From Alistipes ihumii AP11 (GTDB lineage: Bacteria > Bacteroidota > Bacteroidia > Bacteroidales > Rikenellaceae), in the NCBI RefSeq assembly GCF_025144665.1, contig NZ_CP102294.1, forward strand, positions 1,550,001 to 1,614,000: a stretch of 64,000 bases of DNA, written 5' to 3'. Made by a program: the position numbers and the translations under genes. This document shows, piece after piece, positions 23,062-32,079 of the stretch. Each line of letters begins with the position of its first letter. The stretch's first letter is position 1. The notes beneath the pieces are model-generated. The model saw only the letters and a list, made by a program, of their open reading frames with translations, was not told the origin of the DNA and ran no database searches.

Positions 23062-23524
23062 CCGTCAGCCGAAACGTGAAAACCGACGGTTACCCCTACG
23101 ACCCGCATTCCGGTCGAGATTCCGGCAGCGAGTCGCCGAACCCCGGGAGAACCGCCTTTCGACAAATTCTCCACCGAACGGAGTCCGTGCGGGAAGTCGT
23201 TGCAACACGTTCCCCGAAAGAACGCAACGGAATCCCCTATTCCGCATGCGCCCCCGGAACGACAAGGCTCCGGCGCGGATATCGCGGCCGGCAAGCGCAC
23301 GAGCCGGCGGACCGAACCGCCGACCGCATTGGGCCGAACCGCCGGCCGTACCGATCCGGTCCCGCTGCGTGAAGCGTCGCCCGCAGCCAGGCCGTTTCCT
23401 CTCGCATACTCCCGATCTCCGCAGACGCCGGCACAGAAACCCATGACGTACGGGCGCTTCCGGCAGCACCCGCCTTTTTCCGCGTTTTTTTCGTATCTTT
23501 ACTGCAAAACAAAAAGGCGATCCA
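23062..23524 (+). other. Long spacer with a probable promoter near its end
   Basis: The spacer is 463 bases and GC-rich, with only low-complexity frames. TATCTTTA at 23494-23501 matches seven of eight -7 box positions, 24 bases before the HAD gene, and T-rich stretches upstream (23474-23492) could hold a -33 element. Confidence 0.45.
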
Positions 23525-24370
23525 ATGGCGAAGAAACTGACCGTAGCGCTGATCTACGACTTCGACGGCACGCTCTCTCCGGGCAACATGCAGGAATACG
23601 ACTTCATTCCGGCCGTCGGAAAAAGCAACCGCGAGTTCTGGGAAGAGAGCAACCAGACGGCCATGGAGCAGGACGGGGACCCGATCCTCGCCTACATGTA
23701 CCGGATGCTGCACGAAGCCAAGAATTCGGGTATCTCGCTGCGGCGCGAATCGTTCGCCCGCTCGGGACAGAACATCCGGCTGTACGAGGGGGTCCGCGAA
23801 TGGTTCCCGCGCATCAACGCCTACGCCGCAGCGAAAGGCATTCAGCTGCACCACTATATCAACTCGTCCGGACTGCGCGAAATGATCGAAGGCACGCCGA
23901 TCGCGCGGCAATTCAAGAAAATCTATGCCAGCTCCTTCTTCTACGATGTCGACGGAGTGGCCTACTGGCCGGCCGTGGCGGTCAACTACACGAACAAGAC
24001 GCAGTTCATCTTCAAGATCAACAAGGGTATCGAAAGCGTCTACGACAGCGAACGTATCAACGAGTTCATCGAAGAGGAGAAAAGGCCCGTCCAGTTCCGC
24101 CACATGATCTACTTCGGCGACGGGACTACCGACATCCCGTGCATGAAGCTCGTCAAGCAACAGGGGGGCCACTCGATCGCGGTATACAACCCGCGCTCGC
24201 GGCAAAAAAGGCAGACGATGGAACAGCTGATCCGCGACAACCGCGTGAGCTACATCTGCGCGGCGGACTACAGCCCCGACAAGGAGATCGACACGCTGGT
24301 GCGCACGATCATCGACAAGATCCATGCGGACGACCGGCTCAGCAAATTCTACAGAAAGACCGAGCCATGA
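23525..24370 (+). CDS. HAD-superfamily hydrolase (phosphoserine phosphatase-like)
   Basis: A 281-residue cytoplasmic HAD protein. Motif I is YDFDGTLSPGNM (nucleophile Asp and acid/base Asp two residues on), motif II the serine in INSSG, and motif IV FGDGTTDIPCM, with the magnesium-binding acids. The cap of about 110 residues between motifs I and II (EYDFIPAVGKSNREFWEESN...) is typical of the phosphoserine phosphatase-like C1 group, but the substrate cannot be named. Its stop overlaps the start of a 36-codon membrane-peptide gene (ATGA), so the two are translationally coupled. Confidence 0.88.
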   Translation: MAKKLTVALIYDFDGTLSPGNMQEYDFIPAVGKSNREFWEESNQTAMEQDGDPILAYMYRMLHEAKNSGISLRRESFARSGQNIRLYEGVREWFPRINAYAAAKGIQLHHYINSSGLREMIEGTPIARQFKKIYASSFFYDVDGVAYWPAVAVNYTNKTQFIFKINKGIESVYDSERINEFIEEEKRPVQFRHMIYFGDGTTDIPCMKLVKQQGGHSIAVYNPRSRQKRQTMEQLIRDNRVSYICAADYSPDKEIDTLVRTIIDKIHADDRLSKFYRKTEP

Positions 24371-24477
24371 CCGAGCACGAGGAACTGAAACGCAACCGGC
24401 GGATACTGCTCGGGGTATTCATCGTCCTGTTCATTGCGGTCGTACTGATCGGATTCATAGGTCATTACACGAAGTGA
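24367..24477 (+). CDS. 36-residue single-pass membrane peptide coupled to the HAD gene
   Basis: A small frame beginning inside the HAD stop (ATGA at 24367-24370). The peptide has a charged N-terminus (TEHEELKRNRR), one continuous hydrophobic stretch at residues 13-33 (ILLGVFIVLFIAVVLIGFIG) and a short HYTK tail, exactly the plan of a bacterial small membrane protein. The arginine pair before the hydrophobic part predicts an N-in orientation. It could anchor the HAD hydrolase at the membrane or be an independent regulator; both are speculation. It ends 21 bases before rdgB. Confidence 0.68.
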   Translation: MTEHEELKRNRRILLGVFIVLFIAVVLIGFIGHYTK

Positions 24478-24498
24478 AAAAATTTATTTTACCAAACT

Positions 24499-25080
24499 AT
24501 GAAAATTATTTTTGCCACCAACAATAAACACAAGCTAAAGGAAGTTCAGGCCGTATTGGGCGACGGCTACCGGCTTGTCACGCCCTACGAGCTGGGTATT
24601 ACCGAGGAAATTCCGGAAGACCGCCCTACGATCGAAGGCAACGCTTCCCAGAAATCGCACTACCTGTACGAGTGCACGGGGGGAGCCGACTGCTTTGCCG
24701 ACGACACGGGCCTCGAGGTCGAGGCGCTCGGCGGGGAGCCGGGAGTTCGCTCGGCACGCTATGCGGGACCGGGACACGATTCGGAGCGCAACATGGAGCT
24801 TCTGCTGCGCAATATGGAAGGCATAACGGACCGGAGGGCCCGCTTCCGCACCGTCATTTCGCTGATTCTCGACGGAGAAGAGCATCTTTTCGAAGGAATC
24901 GTCGGAGGCGTATTGCTGACGGTTCCCCGCGGCACGAACGGCTTCGGATACGATCCGATCTTCGTTCCCGACGGGTATGCGGAAACTTTCGCCGAAATGA
25001 GCGACGAAGCCAAGAACGCGATCAGTCACCGGGGACGCGCCGTCGCAAAGCTGGCCGCCTTCCTCAACAGCCGTCCCTGA
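24499..25080 (+). CDS. rdgB: XTP/dITP pyrophosphatase (HAM1/RdgB)
   Basis: House-cleaning enzyme that hydrolyses ITP, dITP and XTP to monophosphates so they are not built into nucleic acids. The 193-residue protein begins with the substrate-binding FATNNKHKLKEV, has the catalytic region FADDTGLEVEALGGEPGVRSARYAG and the late segment GFGYDPIFVP...FAEM, all hallmarks of the family. Its stop TGA shares a base with the recO start (TGATG), so translation is coupled. Pairing with recO puts two genome-maintenance functions together. Confidence 0.96.
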   Translation: MKIIFATNNKHKLKEVQAVLGDGYRLVTPYELGITEEIPEDRPTIEGNASQKSHYLYECTGGADCFADDTGLEVEALGGEPGVRSARYAGPGHDSERNMELLLRNMEGITDRRARFRTVISLILDGEEHLFEGIVGGVLLTVPRGTNGFGYDPIFVPDGYAETFAEMSDEAKNAISHRGRAVAKLAAFLNSRP

Positions 25081-25805
25081 TGCGCACCTACAAAGCGCGC
25101 GGCATCGTACTCCATACGATCAAATACGGCGACAGTTCGGCGATCGCCTATCTGTTCACGGACGTGCTGGGCCGAATGAGCTACATGGTGCAGGGCATCC
25201 GCAGCAAGCGGGGCCGGGGCAACAAGGCGGCGCTTCTCCAGCCGATGTTTCTCGTCGAATTCGAGGGCGTCGAACAGCCGCACGCGCAAATGCACCGCAT
25301 CCGGGAAATGCGCAGTCTCCGCCCGCTGATGTCGGTCCCGTTCGATGTGCGCAAAAGCACGATCTCGATGTTCATGGCCGAGGTGCTGTACCGGCTGATC
25401 CGCGAGGTCGAGGCCAACGAGCCCCTGTTCGACTTTCTCTGCGAGGCCGTGCTGAAGCTCGACGCGATGCGGGAGGGAATCGCTAACTACCACCTCTGGT
25501 TCCTCGTACGGTTGTCCGCCTATCTGGGCTTCTATCCCGGCAACGAGTATATCGAAAACGGCTGCTTCGACATCCGGGGCGGGCTTTTCACGCCGTCGAT
25601 GCCCGCCCACCGCATCGGCATGAACGAGGCGTGCGCCCGGCTATTGGGCACCCTGATGGAGTGCGAAGCCGACGCTTTGGCCGAGATCCCGCTTTCCCGC
25701 GCACGGCGTACGGAATTCATGGAAGCGATGCTGTCCTTTTTCGGCTACCATTTCGATTCGATCCACTCGGTCCGCTCGATCTCGATCCTGCGCGAAGTTT
25801 TCTGA
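25080..25805 (+). CDS. recO: DNA repair protein RecO
   Basis: RecFOR-pathway mediator that loads RecA on SSB-coated DNA. The 241-residue protein starts with the OB-fold segment ARGIVLHTIKYGDSSAIAYLFT, followed by a helical domain (SMFMAEVLYRLIREVEANEPLFDFLCEAV). The Cys zinc cluster of some RecO proteins is not evident, as often in Bacteroidota. The start is the ATG at 25080, overlapping the rdgB stop; the longer frame from 24672 is simply rdgB sequence read in another frame. Confidence 0.92.
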   Translation: MRTYKARGIVLHTIKYGDSSAIAYLFTDVLGRMSYMVQGIRSKRGRGNKAALLQPMFLVEFEGVEQPHAQMHRIREMRSLRPLMSVPFDVRKSTISMFMAEVLYRLIREVEANEPLFDFLCEAVLKLDAMREGIANYHLWFLVRLSAYLGFYPGNEYIENGCFDIRGGLFTPSMPAHRIGMNEACARLLGTLMECEADALAEIPLSRARRTEFMEAMLSFFGYHFDSIHSVRSISILREVF

Positions 25806-26129
25806 CGCCGCGCGATAAGGCCCTTCCCTTGAATACCGCATCTTTCGCGCAAATCCCGCTCAGCATTCCACGGTCCGTCGGACAATCATCCGGGCCGGGT
25901 ATCAAGCGGCAAGACCCCCTCCCGAACAGCCGAACAACAGCCGCGGACCGCCCGACCGGACACGGACGAAGACGGCCGGAAATCGCAAGACGACCGGAAA
26001 GGCCGAGACGTACTGCAGCGACAAAACGAAGAACGCGGACCGACTCCTCGGCCGAACGGCAGGCGAACGGCATTCGCTTTCCCGAATAATCCGTTAACTT
26101 TGTACCATGTCAAATTCGAGCTATTACTC
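25806..26129 (+). other. Spacer after recO
   Basis: The spacer is 324 bases, GC-rich until about 26085, then AT-richer around the promoter of the next gene. I see no gene, terminator hairpin with T-run, or repeat in it. Confidence 0.4.
26095..26102 (+). promoter_or_regulatory. -7 box of the secreted HAD phosphatase gene
   Basis: TAACTTTG matches TAnnTTTG and lies 27 bases before the ATG at 26130. Confidence 0.55.
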
Positions 26130-27065
26130 ATGAAAAGAACCGACTTTTTCAGAAAAATCGCAACGGCCGTCATCGCGCTGCTGCTCTGCCAGCCCGCGAC
26201 TTTCGGCCAGACTTACCGCCACATAACCGGCTGGCCGGACGAGACGAACCGGCGAATCGAATCGTTTCTGAACTCGACGCTCGCCATGAAGGAGCGGAAG
26301 GTCGCCGTATTCGACTGCGACGGCACGCTGATCGGCCAAGTGCCCCACTACCTGAGCGAGGAATCGATGTACGACTTCGCCGTAGCGAACTACCAGGACC
26401 GTCAGGACAAGCTGTCGAAAGAAAAATGGAAAATCTGCGAAGAACTGGCCGCAGGCGATAACGTGGCCGTCTCCTACACGCAGCGGTGCATCGACTTCTT
26501 CGCCGGACTGACGCCCGACGAACTGAGTAATGCCGGCTGGGTCTGCTACCAAAACAAGTTCGCGGGCAAGTTCTATCCCGAAATGAAGGAGCTGCTGGCC
26601 AATCTGGAGGAATACGGCTTCGAGATATGGATCGTAACGGCCTCGACGGAGCTGCTCTATCAGCGGTTCGTCCACGAGCAGCTCGGCATTCCGGTCGACC
26701 GCATTCTGGGCGTCAAGTCGTGCATCCGCGACGGCATCGTGACCGACGAGGTCGTGCGTCCGATCCCCCAAGACGCAGGCAAGGCCGAAGTCATCCACAC
26801 GTTCATCAAGGCCCGTCCGCTGATCGTAGGCGGCAACTCGCGCGGAGACATGGAGATGATGCACGAGTCGGTCGGCCTGAGAATACTGGTCAATCCCGAC
26901 GACGCGAAACCCGAGCAAGCTATGGGCGGAAAGACCGTCAAATCATATTGGGAGAACGATCCGATAACGCTGATCGTCGCAAGCGACGACCGCCCCGACG
27001 AAAGCATCGAATGGACGACCGGGAAACTCGGCGTTGCCCGCAATCCGTCGCATCCGAAGCCCTGA
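26130..27065 (+). CDS. Exported HAD-family phosphatase
   Basis: A 311-residue protein with an N-terminal signal peptide (KIATAVIALLLCQPATFGQ, cleavage probably near residue 27), so it acts in the periplasm or outside. HAD motif I is FDCDGTLIG, motif II the T in VTAST, the lysine is in DAGKAEVI and motif IV is GGNSRGDMEMM, carrying the metal-binding Asp. The cap resembles phosphorylcholine/phosphoserine phosphatases. A periplasmic HAD of this type probably scavenges phosphate from small phosphoesters; the substrate is inferred only broadly. The gene is monocistronic between its own promoter box and a strong terminator. Confidence 0.86.
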   Translation: MKRTDFFRKIATAVIALLLCQPATFGQTYRHITGWPDETNRRIESFLNSTLAMKERKVAVFDCDGTLIGQVPHYLSEESMYDFAVANYQDRQDKLSKEKWKICEELAAGDNVAVSYTQRCIDFFAGLTPDELSNAGWVCYQNKFAGKFYPEMKELLANLEEYGFEIWIVTASTELLYQRFVHEQLGIPVDRILGVKSCIRDGIVTDEVVRPIPQDAGKAEVIHTFIKARPLIVGGNSRGDMEMMHESVGLRILVNPDDAKPEQAMGGKTVKSYWENDPITLIVASDDRPDESIEWTTGKLGVARNPSHPKP

Positions 27066-27087
27066 CGATTTTCCCGCGCAAAAGCGA

Positions 27088-27133
27088 AAAACGATTCGGG
27101 AACCGCTTTAGAGCGGTTCCCGAATCGTTTTTA
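27088..27133 (+). terminator. Strong intrinsic terminator
   Basis: A perfect 17-bp stem (27091-27107 with 27112-27128) with a TTAG loop is flanked by A-residues on the left and a T-run on the right (27128-27132), 23 bases after the HAD stop. The A-rich left flank means it can also work weakly on the minus strand. Confidence 0.88.
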
Positions 27134-27523
27134 TATACTTTCCACAACAGCGGACGGAAGGAAAAAGACCGCCGAAATTCGACCGGACCGCATATTCCGC
27201 CGAATCCCCGTCCGTGCTTTCGACAAAAGCACAGGAACAAGCGAAAAAATCTAACGATAAAAGTCGGCAGCAACCGGACCGAAGCCCCTATCCGGGAATT
27301 ATCCGCATCCGCCTTCCTGCGCATACGCAATCCCCTCCGGGACAATTTATCTAAAATCCCTTGCTTTCGCTTCCCGAACCTGCGACCGTCATGCACGCTA
27401 CCGAAGACTGCGACTGCCCGACGGCAGGATCGTTTCCGCACGGAAAGTCGGTGCAGCACAACGCGTTCGCACACGGGCACACCGAAAAAAGACCGGCATC
27501 TTCTCCGCGGACCGGTTTCCCGC
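27134..27523. other. Spacer between convergent genes
   Basis: Contains no supported gene. Next to galE, on the minus strand, a short ACCGG/CCGGT stem followed by six T's (T-run at about 27484-27489) may be a weak terminator for galE. The remaining sequence is GC-rich with no features I can name. Confidence 0.4.
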
Positions 27524-28549
27524 CTATTCGATTCCGCGCAGCCGTTTCTCCCAAGCCCAGGCCGAACGAAGCGTATCCTCGATCGGCCGCTCGGCCTTCC
27601 ATCCGAGCTCTCGGTTCGCATACGAGGTATCGGCCCAGATCTTCTCGATGTCGCCGGCCCGGCGGCCGACGATCTTGTGCGGCACACGCACGCCGGTAGC
27701 CCGTTCGAACAGCGAGACGAGTTCCAGCACCGAACGGCCGCGACCCGTACCGATATTGAAGTATTCGTAGCGGTTCTTGCCCTTCCCGTCGATCATCCGG
27801 CCTACGGCCACGACGTGGGCCTTGGCCAGATCGACTACGTCGATATAGTCGCGGATCGCCGATCCGTCCGGCGTGTCGTAGTCGTCGCCGAATACGCTCA
27901 GGCACTCGCGGATACCGGCCGCCGTCTGCGTGATGAACGGGACCAGATTGCCCGGTACGCCCTTGGGAAGCTCGCCGATCAATGCCGAGGGGTGCGCTCC
28001 GATCGGATTGAAGTAGCGGAGCGCTATGCCGCACAGCTCGGGATAAGCCGCCACCGTATCGCGCAGAATATCCTCGCATATCTGCTTCGTGTTGCCGTAA
28101 GGCGACGTGGCCGGCTGCCTCGGCGTCTGCTCGGTGACGGGCAACGCTTCGGGCTGGCCGTACACGGTGCACGACGACGAGAAGACAAGATTGCGTACCC
28201 CTTTCTCCCGCATCAGGTCGAGCACGTTGAGCAGCGACAGGATATTGTTGCGGTAATAGAGCAGCGGCTTCTCGACCGACTCGCCGACAGCCTTCGACGC
28301 GGCGAAATGGATAACCGCGCCGAACCGGTAGCGGCCGAACACGTCCGCCAGCGCCTGCCTGTCATCACAATCGACACGCTCGAAGGGCACGTTCCGCCCG
28401 GTGATTTCCCGAACGCCCTCGACCGCCTTCATTTCGGAATTCGACAGATTGTCGACGATCACGACATCGTATCCCGCCTCGATCAGCTCCACGGCCGTAT
28501 GAGTTCCGATATAGCCGGCCCCCCCGGCAACCAATACACATTCTTTCAT
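27524..28549 (-). CDS. galE: UDP-glucose 4-epimerase
   Basis: Interconverts UDP-glucose and UDP-galactose for the Leloir pathway and surface glycans. The 341-residue extended short-chain dehydrogenase has the NAD-binding GGAGYIGTHT near the N-terminus, the catalytic Ser/Tyr-Lys set (FSSSCTVYG and YGNTK) and the substrate segment RYFNPIGAHPS. Length is standard for GalE. It is alone on the minus strand, with 143 bases to the TPR gene upstream, so it need not belong to that transcript. Confidence 0.95.
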   Translation of the reverse strand: MKECVLVAGGAGYIGTHTAVELIEAGYDVVIVDNLSNSEMKAVEGVREITGRNVPFERVDCDDRQALADVFGRYRFGAVIHFAASKAVGESVEKPLLYYRNNILSLLNVLDLMREKGVRNLVFSSSCTVYGQPEALPVTEQTPRQPATSPYGNTKQICEDILRDTVAAYPELCGIALRYFNPIGAHPSALIGELPKGVPGNLVPFITQTAAGIRECLSVFGDDYDTPDGSAIRDYIDVVDLAKAHVVAVGRMIDGKGKNRYEYFNIGTGRGRSVLELVSLFERATGVRVPHKIVGRRAGDIEKIWADTSYANRELGWKAERPIEDTLRSAWAWEKRLRGIE

Positions 28550-28692
28550 TATAATAAGTCTTTTTTAACGTTCCGTTCTGTTCTTATAAAATTCGCTCGC
28601 CCATCGAACGATTCCCGCCGATTTTCCACGACTCCGAAAGGCATTCCGCGCAAAACCGCCCGCGCAGCGACCGTATCCGTATCCGCGAAATA

Positions 28693-29688
28693 TCACTCTT
28701 TCTCCTCCAACTCGCGGAGCCGCCGCAAAGCGTAATCCCGGTCGGAACCTTCCGCGCAGTCCGCCATTCTGCGATAATAAGTCGCCGCGGCCGGACGGTC
28801 TCCCTGCCGAACGTGCAACTCGGCCAGATTGGCCAGTATCGTCATATCGCGCGGAGCCAGCCGCTCGGCCCGCATCAACAGAGGCTTCGCCTCGTCGTAA
28901 CGGCCGCGGACGATCCGCACGATAGCCGCATTATCCAGACTCTCCACATGATCGGGATAGATTCCCAGCACGGTCGAAGCGATCCGATCCATGCCGTCGA
29001 GCCCCTCGTCGGTCCCCAGCTCATAAAGGCGATTCACATAGTCCTGAACGGCCGACAGCATGAACTCCCGACCGTCCTCCAGCGGGCGGTCATCGCTCCA
29101 AAGCCAGCGGCACGCGTTATCGGCCGACGCTGCGACCGCATCGACGATCGCATCGACGTAGCGGCCGTAGTCTCCGATCTCGCCCAGTGCATGGATTTTG
29201 CCGAAACGCATGTCGAGACGCAAAGGGTACGCTTCGATTCCTCGATCGATATACGCTATTCCCCGCCGGACGAGCGCCGTATCATAACGCACCGCCTCGG
29301 ACAGAGAAAGTTCCCGGCAGGAGCCGGCCGGATCGACCGTTTCAAGAGTCGGCCCGTTCCCGGGACCATCCCCCAACACGATCAGACTCTGCCGGGCCAT
29401 GCGGAAACAATAGTTCAGCCCGGCGACAAAAAACTCCGCCGGACGCTCGGCAGACGCCTCCCATTGCCGCAACACTCGCCGAGCGGCAGCCGTATCGCCC
29501 TTGGAAAAACAGTCTGAGAAACGCTCGTCGAACGACTGAGCCGTCAAAGCCGGAACGGCAGACAGGATGAAGTTCAACAGACAGGCCAACCGGCGAACGA
29601 CCGTCCGGCAGACACGGTCCTTTTTTCCCGGCGTCGGATGCCCCTCGGGACCGGGCCAGCGGAATGCGGCTACTTGTATCTCATCCAT
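28693..29688 (-). CDS. TPR-containing exported protein
   Basis: A protein of about 331 residues whose C-terminal quarter holds two clear tetratricopeptide repeats (SLDNAAIVRIVRGRYDEAKPLLMRAERLAP; ILANLAELHVRQGDRPAAATYYRRM). From the ATG at 29688 an unusually long basic stretch of about 35 residues precedes a signal-type hydrophobic segment (LACLLNFILSAVPALTAQ), so the true start may lie later, but no better in-frame ATG exists. The start overlaps the 3' end of the ABC permease gene by 19 bases, tying it to the exporter transcript. Function unknown; TPRs indicate protein partners. Confidence 0.72.
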   Translation of the reverse strand: MDEIQVAAFRWPGPEGHPTPGKKDRVCRTVVRRLACLLNFILSAVPALTAQSFDERFSDCFSKGDTAAARRVLRQWEASAERPAEFFVAGLNYCFRMARQSLIVLGDGPGNGPTLETVDPAGSCRELSLSEAVRYDTALVRRGIAYIDRGIEAYPLRLDMRFGKIHALGEIGDYGRYVDAIVDAVAASADNACRWLWSDDRPLEDGREFMLSAVQDYVNRLYELGTDEGLDGMDRIASTVLGIYPDHVESLDNAAIVRIVRGRYDEAKPLLMRAERLAPRDMTILANLAELHVRQGDRPAAATYYRRMADCAEGSDRDYALRRLRELEEKE

Positions 29689-30965
29689 TTGTAAAGCTCC
29701 TTGAAACCCGGTTTCTTGCCGTACATGAATATGCCCACCCGGTAAATCTTGCCGGCCGTCCACACCATCGCGACGAAACTCGCATAGAGCAATCCGACCG
29801 AAAGGACGATCTGCCAGAGAGGCACCCCGTAGGGCATGCGCGCCATCATGATGATCGGCGAGGTCAGCGGGATGATGCTGCACCAGACGGCCAGCGAGCT
29901 GTTGGGCTCGCGCATGACGTTCATCATCACGATCAGCGCGAATATCATCGGAATGGTCACGGGCAATTGCAGTTGCTGGGTGTCCTGTACGTTGTCGACC
30001 GCGCTGCCGATCGCCGCGAACATCGCCGCATAGAGCAGATAACCGCCGACGAAATAGACGAGGAAACCGCCGAACATCCGGGCAAGAAACCCGAAGTCGG
30101 TCACTCCCCTGAGCGCCGACAGCGTATCGGCATCCATTCCCGAGGGCATCTGTCCGGCCAGCGCGGCACTTTGGGCCAGCGCGTCGCCGGCCAGCACCTG
30201 CACGGCGGCAGTCCCGAGCACCAGCACGACCGCCACCCAGATCAGAAACTGCACGACCGCCACCGAAGCGATGCCCAGAATCTTGCCGAGCATCAGCTCG
30301 AAAGGCTTGACCGACGACACGATGATCTCGAGCACCTTGGAGCTTTTCTCCTCCACCACGCCCTGCATGACCATCGCCCCGTACATGAACACGAACATGT
30401 AGATCAGAAAGCCGAACACATAGGCCGACACCATCGACAACACGCTCGAGCTGGCCCGGTCCCCTCCCGCCTCGTCGATCCGGAAGGCTTGCAGCGTCAC
30501 GTCCGTCTTGACGCTCTGCATGATCTGCGGCAGATCGTCGATAGCGTAAGCCTTCAGCTTTTCCGCTTCCAGAATCTGCCCGATCCGCTCGGCGATCGCG
30601 CCCTCCAGATCGAGCGTCGAAGCCTCGTGCGTATACAGGCGGACATCCGAGGGATCGGCCAGCACGTCGGGTCCTATCACCAGATAGCCGTAAAACTCGT
30701 CCTTATCTTCCCTCAGCCGTTCCTCGCTCCGATCGGCCGGTACGAAAACCGTCTCCCGGTCGCCCTGCAGCTTGTCGCCGACGATTCCGCTGCGATCCAC
30801 GACGGCGATCCGCTTCACCTGATCGCTGCGAAGCTGCATGACGAGCGCCGGAGCGACCATCAGCCCGACCAGCAGCAGAGGCGTGAGAATCGTCGTCAGA
30901 ATGAAGCTTTTTTTGCGCACGCGCTGATTGAACTCGCGGCTCACGATCAGTCCTATCTTGCTCAT
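29670..30965 (-). CDS. ABC-2 type transporter permease (NatB-like)
   Basis: A 431-residue integral membrane partner of the ABC ATPase just upstream. The first membrane segment follows a short cytoplasmic start (FNQRVRKKSFILTTILTPLLLVGLMV), then a periplasmic loop of about 130 residues, and five to six more membrane segments including VLEIIVSSVKPFELMLGKILGIASVAVVQF, which is characteristic of ABC-2 exporters of the NatB/DUF3526 sort. NatAB-type pairs export sodium in Bacillus, but in Bacteroidota the substrate is unproven. The ATG at 30965 lies 28 bases after the ATPase stop. Confidence 0.88.
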   Translation of the reverse strand: MSKIGLIVSREFNQRVRKKSFILTTILTPLLLVGLMVAPALVMQLRSDQVKRIAVVDRSGIVGDKLQGDRETVFVPADRSEERLREDKDEFYGYLVIGPDVLADPSDVRLYTHEASTLDLEGAIAERIGQILEAEKLKAYAIDDLPQIMQSVKTDVTLQAFRIDEAGGDRASSSVLSMVSAYVFGFLIYMFVFMYGAMVMQGVVEEKSSKVLEIIVSSVKPFELMLGKILGIASVAVVQFLIWVAVVLVLGTAAVQVLAGDALAQSAALAGQMPSGMDADTLSALRGVTDFGFLARMFGGFLVYFVGGYLLYAAMFAAIGSAVDNVQDTQQLQLPVTIPMIFALIVMMNVMREPNSSLAVWCSIIPLTSPIIMMARMPYGVPLWQIVLSVGLLYASFVAMVWTAGKIYRVGIFMYGKKPGFKELYKWMRYK

Positions 30966-30993
30966 AAGGTCAACTCTTTTCGTTACGTCCGCG

Positions 30994-31917
30994 TTACAGC
31001 TCGCCGCCGACGGCACGGATAAAAATATCGTTCATACTCGGAATGATCTCCTCGAAACCGCGAATCTCGACCCGCTCGTTGAGCAGCGAGAGCGCGCTAC
31101 GGACCGAATCGGCCGAAGGCAACCGGAGCCGCATCGTCAGCAACCGGCCCTCCGGTCTCGGCTCCGCCACGACACGGGCCACCCGCTCCAGCGCCTGCAG
31201 ATCGAGCGCCGAGAGGTCGCCCGCGAAGTCGATGCGGAAAACGTTGCCGCCGTGCCGGCGCCGCACTTCGTCGACCGGACCGCTCAGAACGTTCCGCGAG
31301 CGGTCGATCAGCGTGATATGGTCGCATATCTCCTCGACCGACGACATGTTGTGGGTCGAGAAAACGATCGTCGCGCCCGCATCGCGCAGCGCGAGTATCT
31401 CGTTCTTGAGCAGATTGGCATTGACCGGATCGAAACCGCTGAACGGCTCGTCGAAAATCAGCAATTCGGGCTCGTGCAGCACCGTGACGATGAACTGTAC
31501 CTTCTGGGCCATCCCCTTGCTCAGTTCCTCGACCTTCTTGTCCCACCAGCCGGCAATGCCGAACTTCTCGAACCACCGCTTCAGCCGGAGCGTGGCCTCG
31601 CGCTTGGAAAGCCCCTTGAGCTGGGCGAAATAGAGCGCCTGCTCGCCGACCTTCATCTTCTTGTACAACCCCCGTTCCTCGGGCAGATAGCCGATGCGGC
31701 GGACGTCCTCCGGCGCGAGACAGCGGCCGCCGAGCAGAACGCGGCCTTCGTCCGGAGCCGTGATGCGGTTGATGATACGGATCAGCGTCGTCTTGCCGGC
31801 GCCGTTGGGACCGAGCAAGCCGTAAACGGCCCCCCGGGGAATCGCGAGCGACACGTCGTGCAGCGCGGTATGCGTCGCATACCGCTTCGTCACGTGCTCG
31901 ACACATAGTAAATCCAT
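30994..31917 (-). CDS. ABC transporter ATP-binding protein (NatA-like)
   Basis: A 307-residue ATPase that powers the adjoining permease. Walker A GPNGAGKTT, the signature ELSKGMAQKVQ (a KGM form instead of SGGQ, common in NatA-like exporters), Walker B LLIFDEPFSGFDPVN and the switch His in STHNMSSVEE are all in order. The C-terminal 80 residues form the accessory domain usual in this group. First gene of a three-gene minus-strand run (ATPase, permease, TPR protein) with a promoter box at 31945. Confidence 0.92.
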   Translation of the reverse strand: MDLLCVEHVTKRYATHTALHDVSLAIPRGAVYGLLGPNGAGKTTLIRIINRITAPDEGRVLLGGRCLAPEDVRRIGYLPEERGLYKKMKVGEQALYFAQLKGLSKREATLRLKRWFEKFGIAGWWDKKVEELSKGMAQKVQFIVTVLHEPELLIFDEPFSGFDPVNANLLKNEILALRDAGATIVFSTHNMSSVEEICDHITLIDRSRNVLSGPVDEVRRRHGGNVFRIDFAGDLSALDLQALERVARVVAEPRPEGRLLTMRLRLPSADSVRSALSLLNERVEIRGFEEIIPSMNDIFIRAVGGEL

Positions 31918-31944
31918 GCGCTATTATTTATCGTCCACTGCGGA

Positions 31945-31952
31945 CAAAGGTA
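31945..31952 (-). promoter_or_regulatory. -7 box of the ABC exporter operon
   Basis: Minus-strand TACCTTTG, perfect TAnnTTTG match, 28 bases upstream of the ATPase start. Confidence 0.55.
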
Positions 31953-31974
31953 TGCAAATCTCGCCATAAATGCT

Positions 31975-31982
31975 TAGATTTG
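31975..31982 (+). promoter_or_regulatory. -7 box of the manA operon
   Basis: TAGATTTG, a perfect TAnnTTTG match on the plus strand, 97 bases before manA and only 22 bases from the divergent exporter box, so the two promoters share one regulatory region. Confidence 0.45.
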
Positions 31983-32079
31983 TATTTATTTTTAAACCCG
32001 CTCCGCACCGCTCGCACCGGGGTCCGTCCGCCGGTTCCGCACCGAGAACCGGCGGACGACGGGGCAAATCCCGAATAAG

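Noticed and set aside
26627-28735. 702-codon plus-strand frame
   Set aside because: Runs through the HAD gene in another frame, across a terminator and antisense to galE; composition is non-protein-like.
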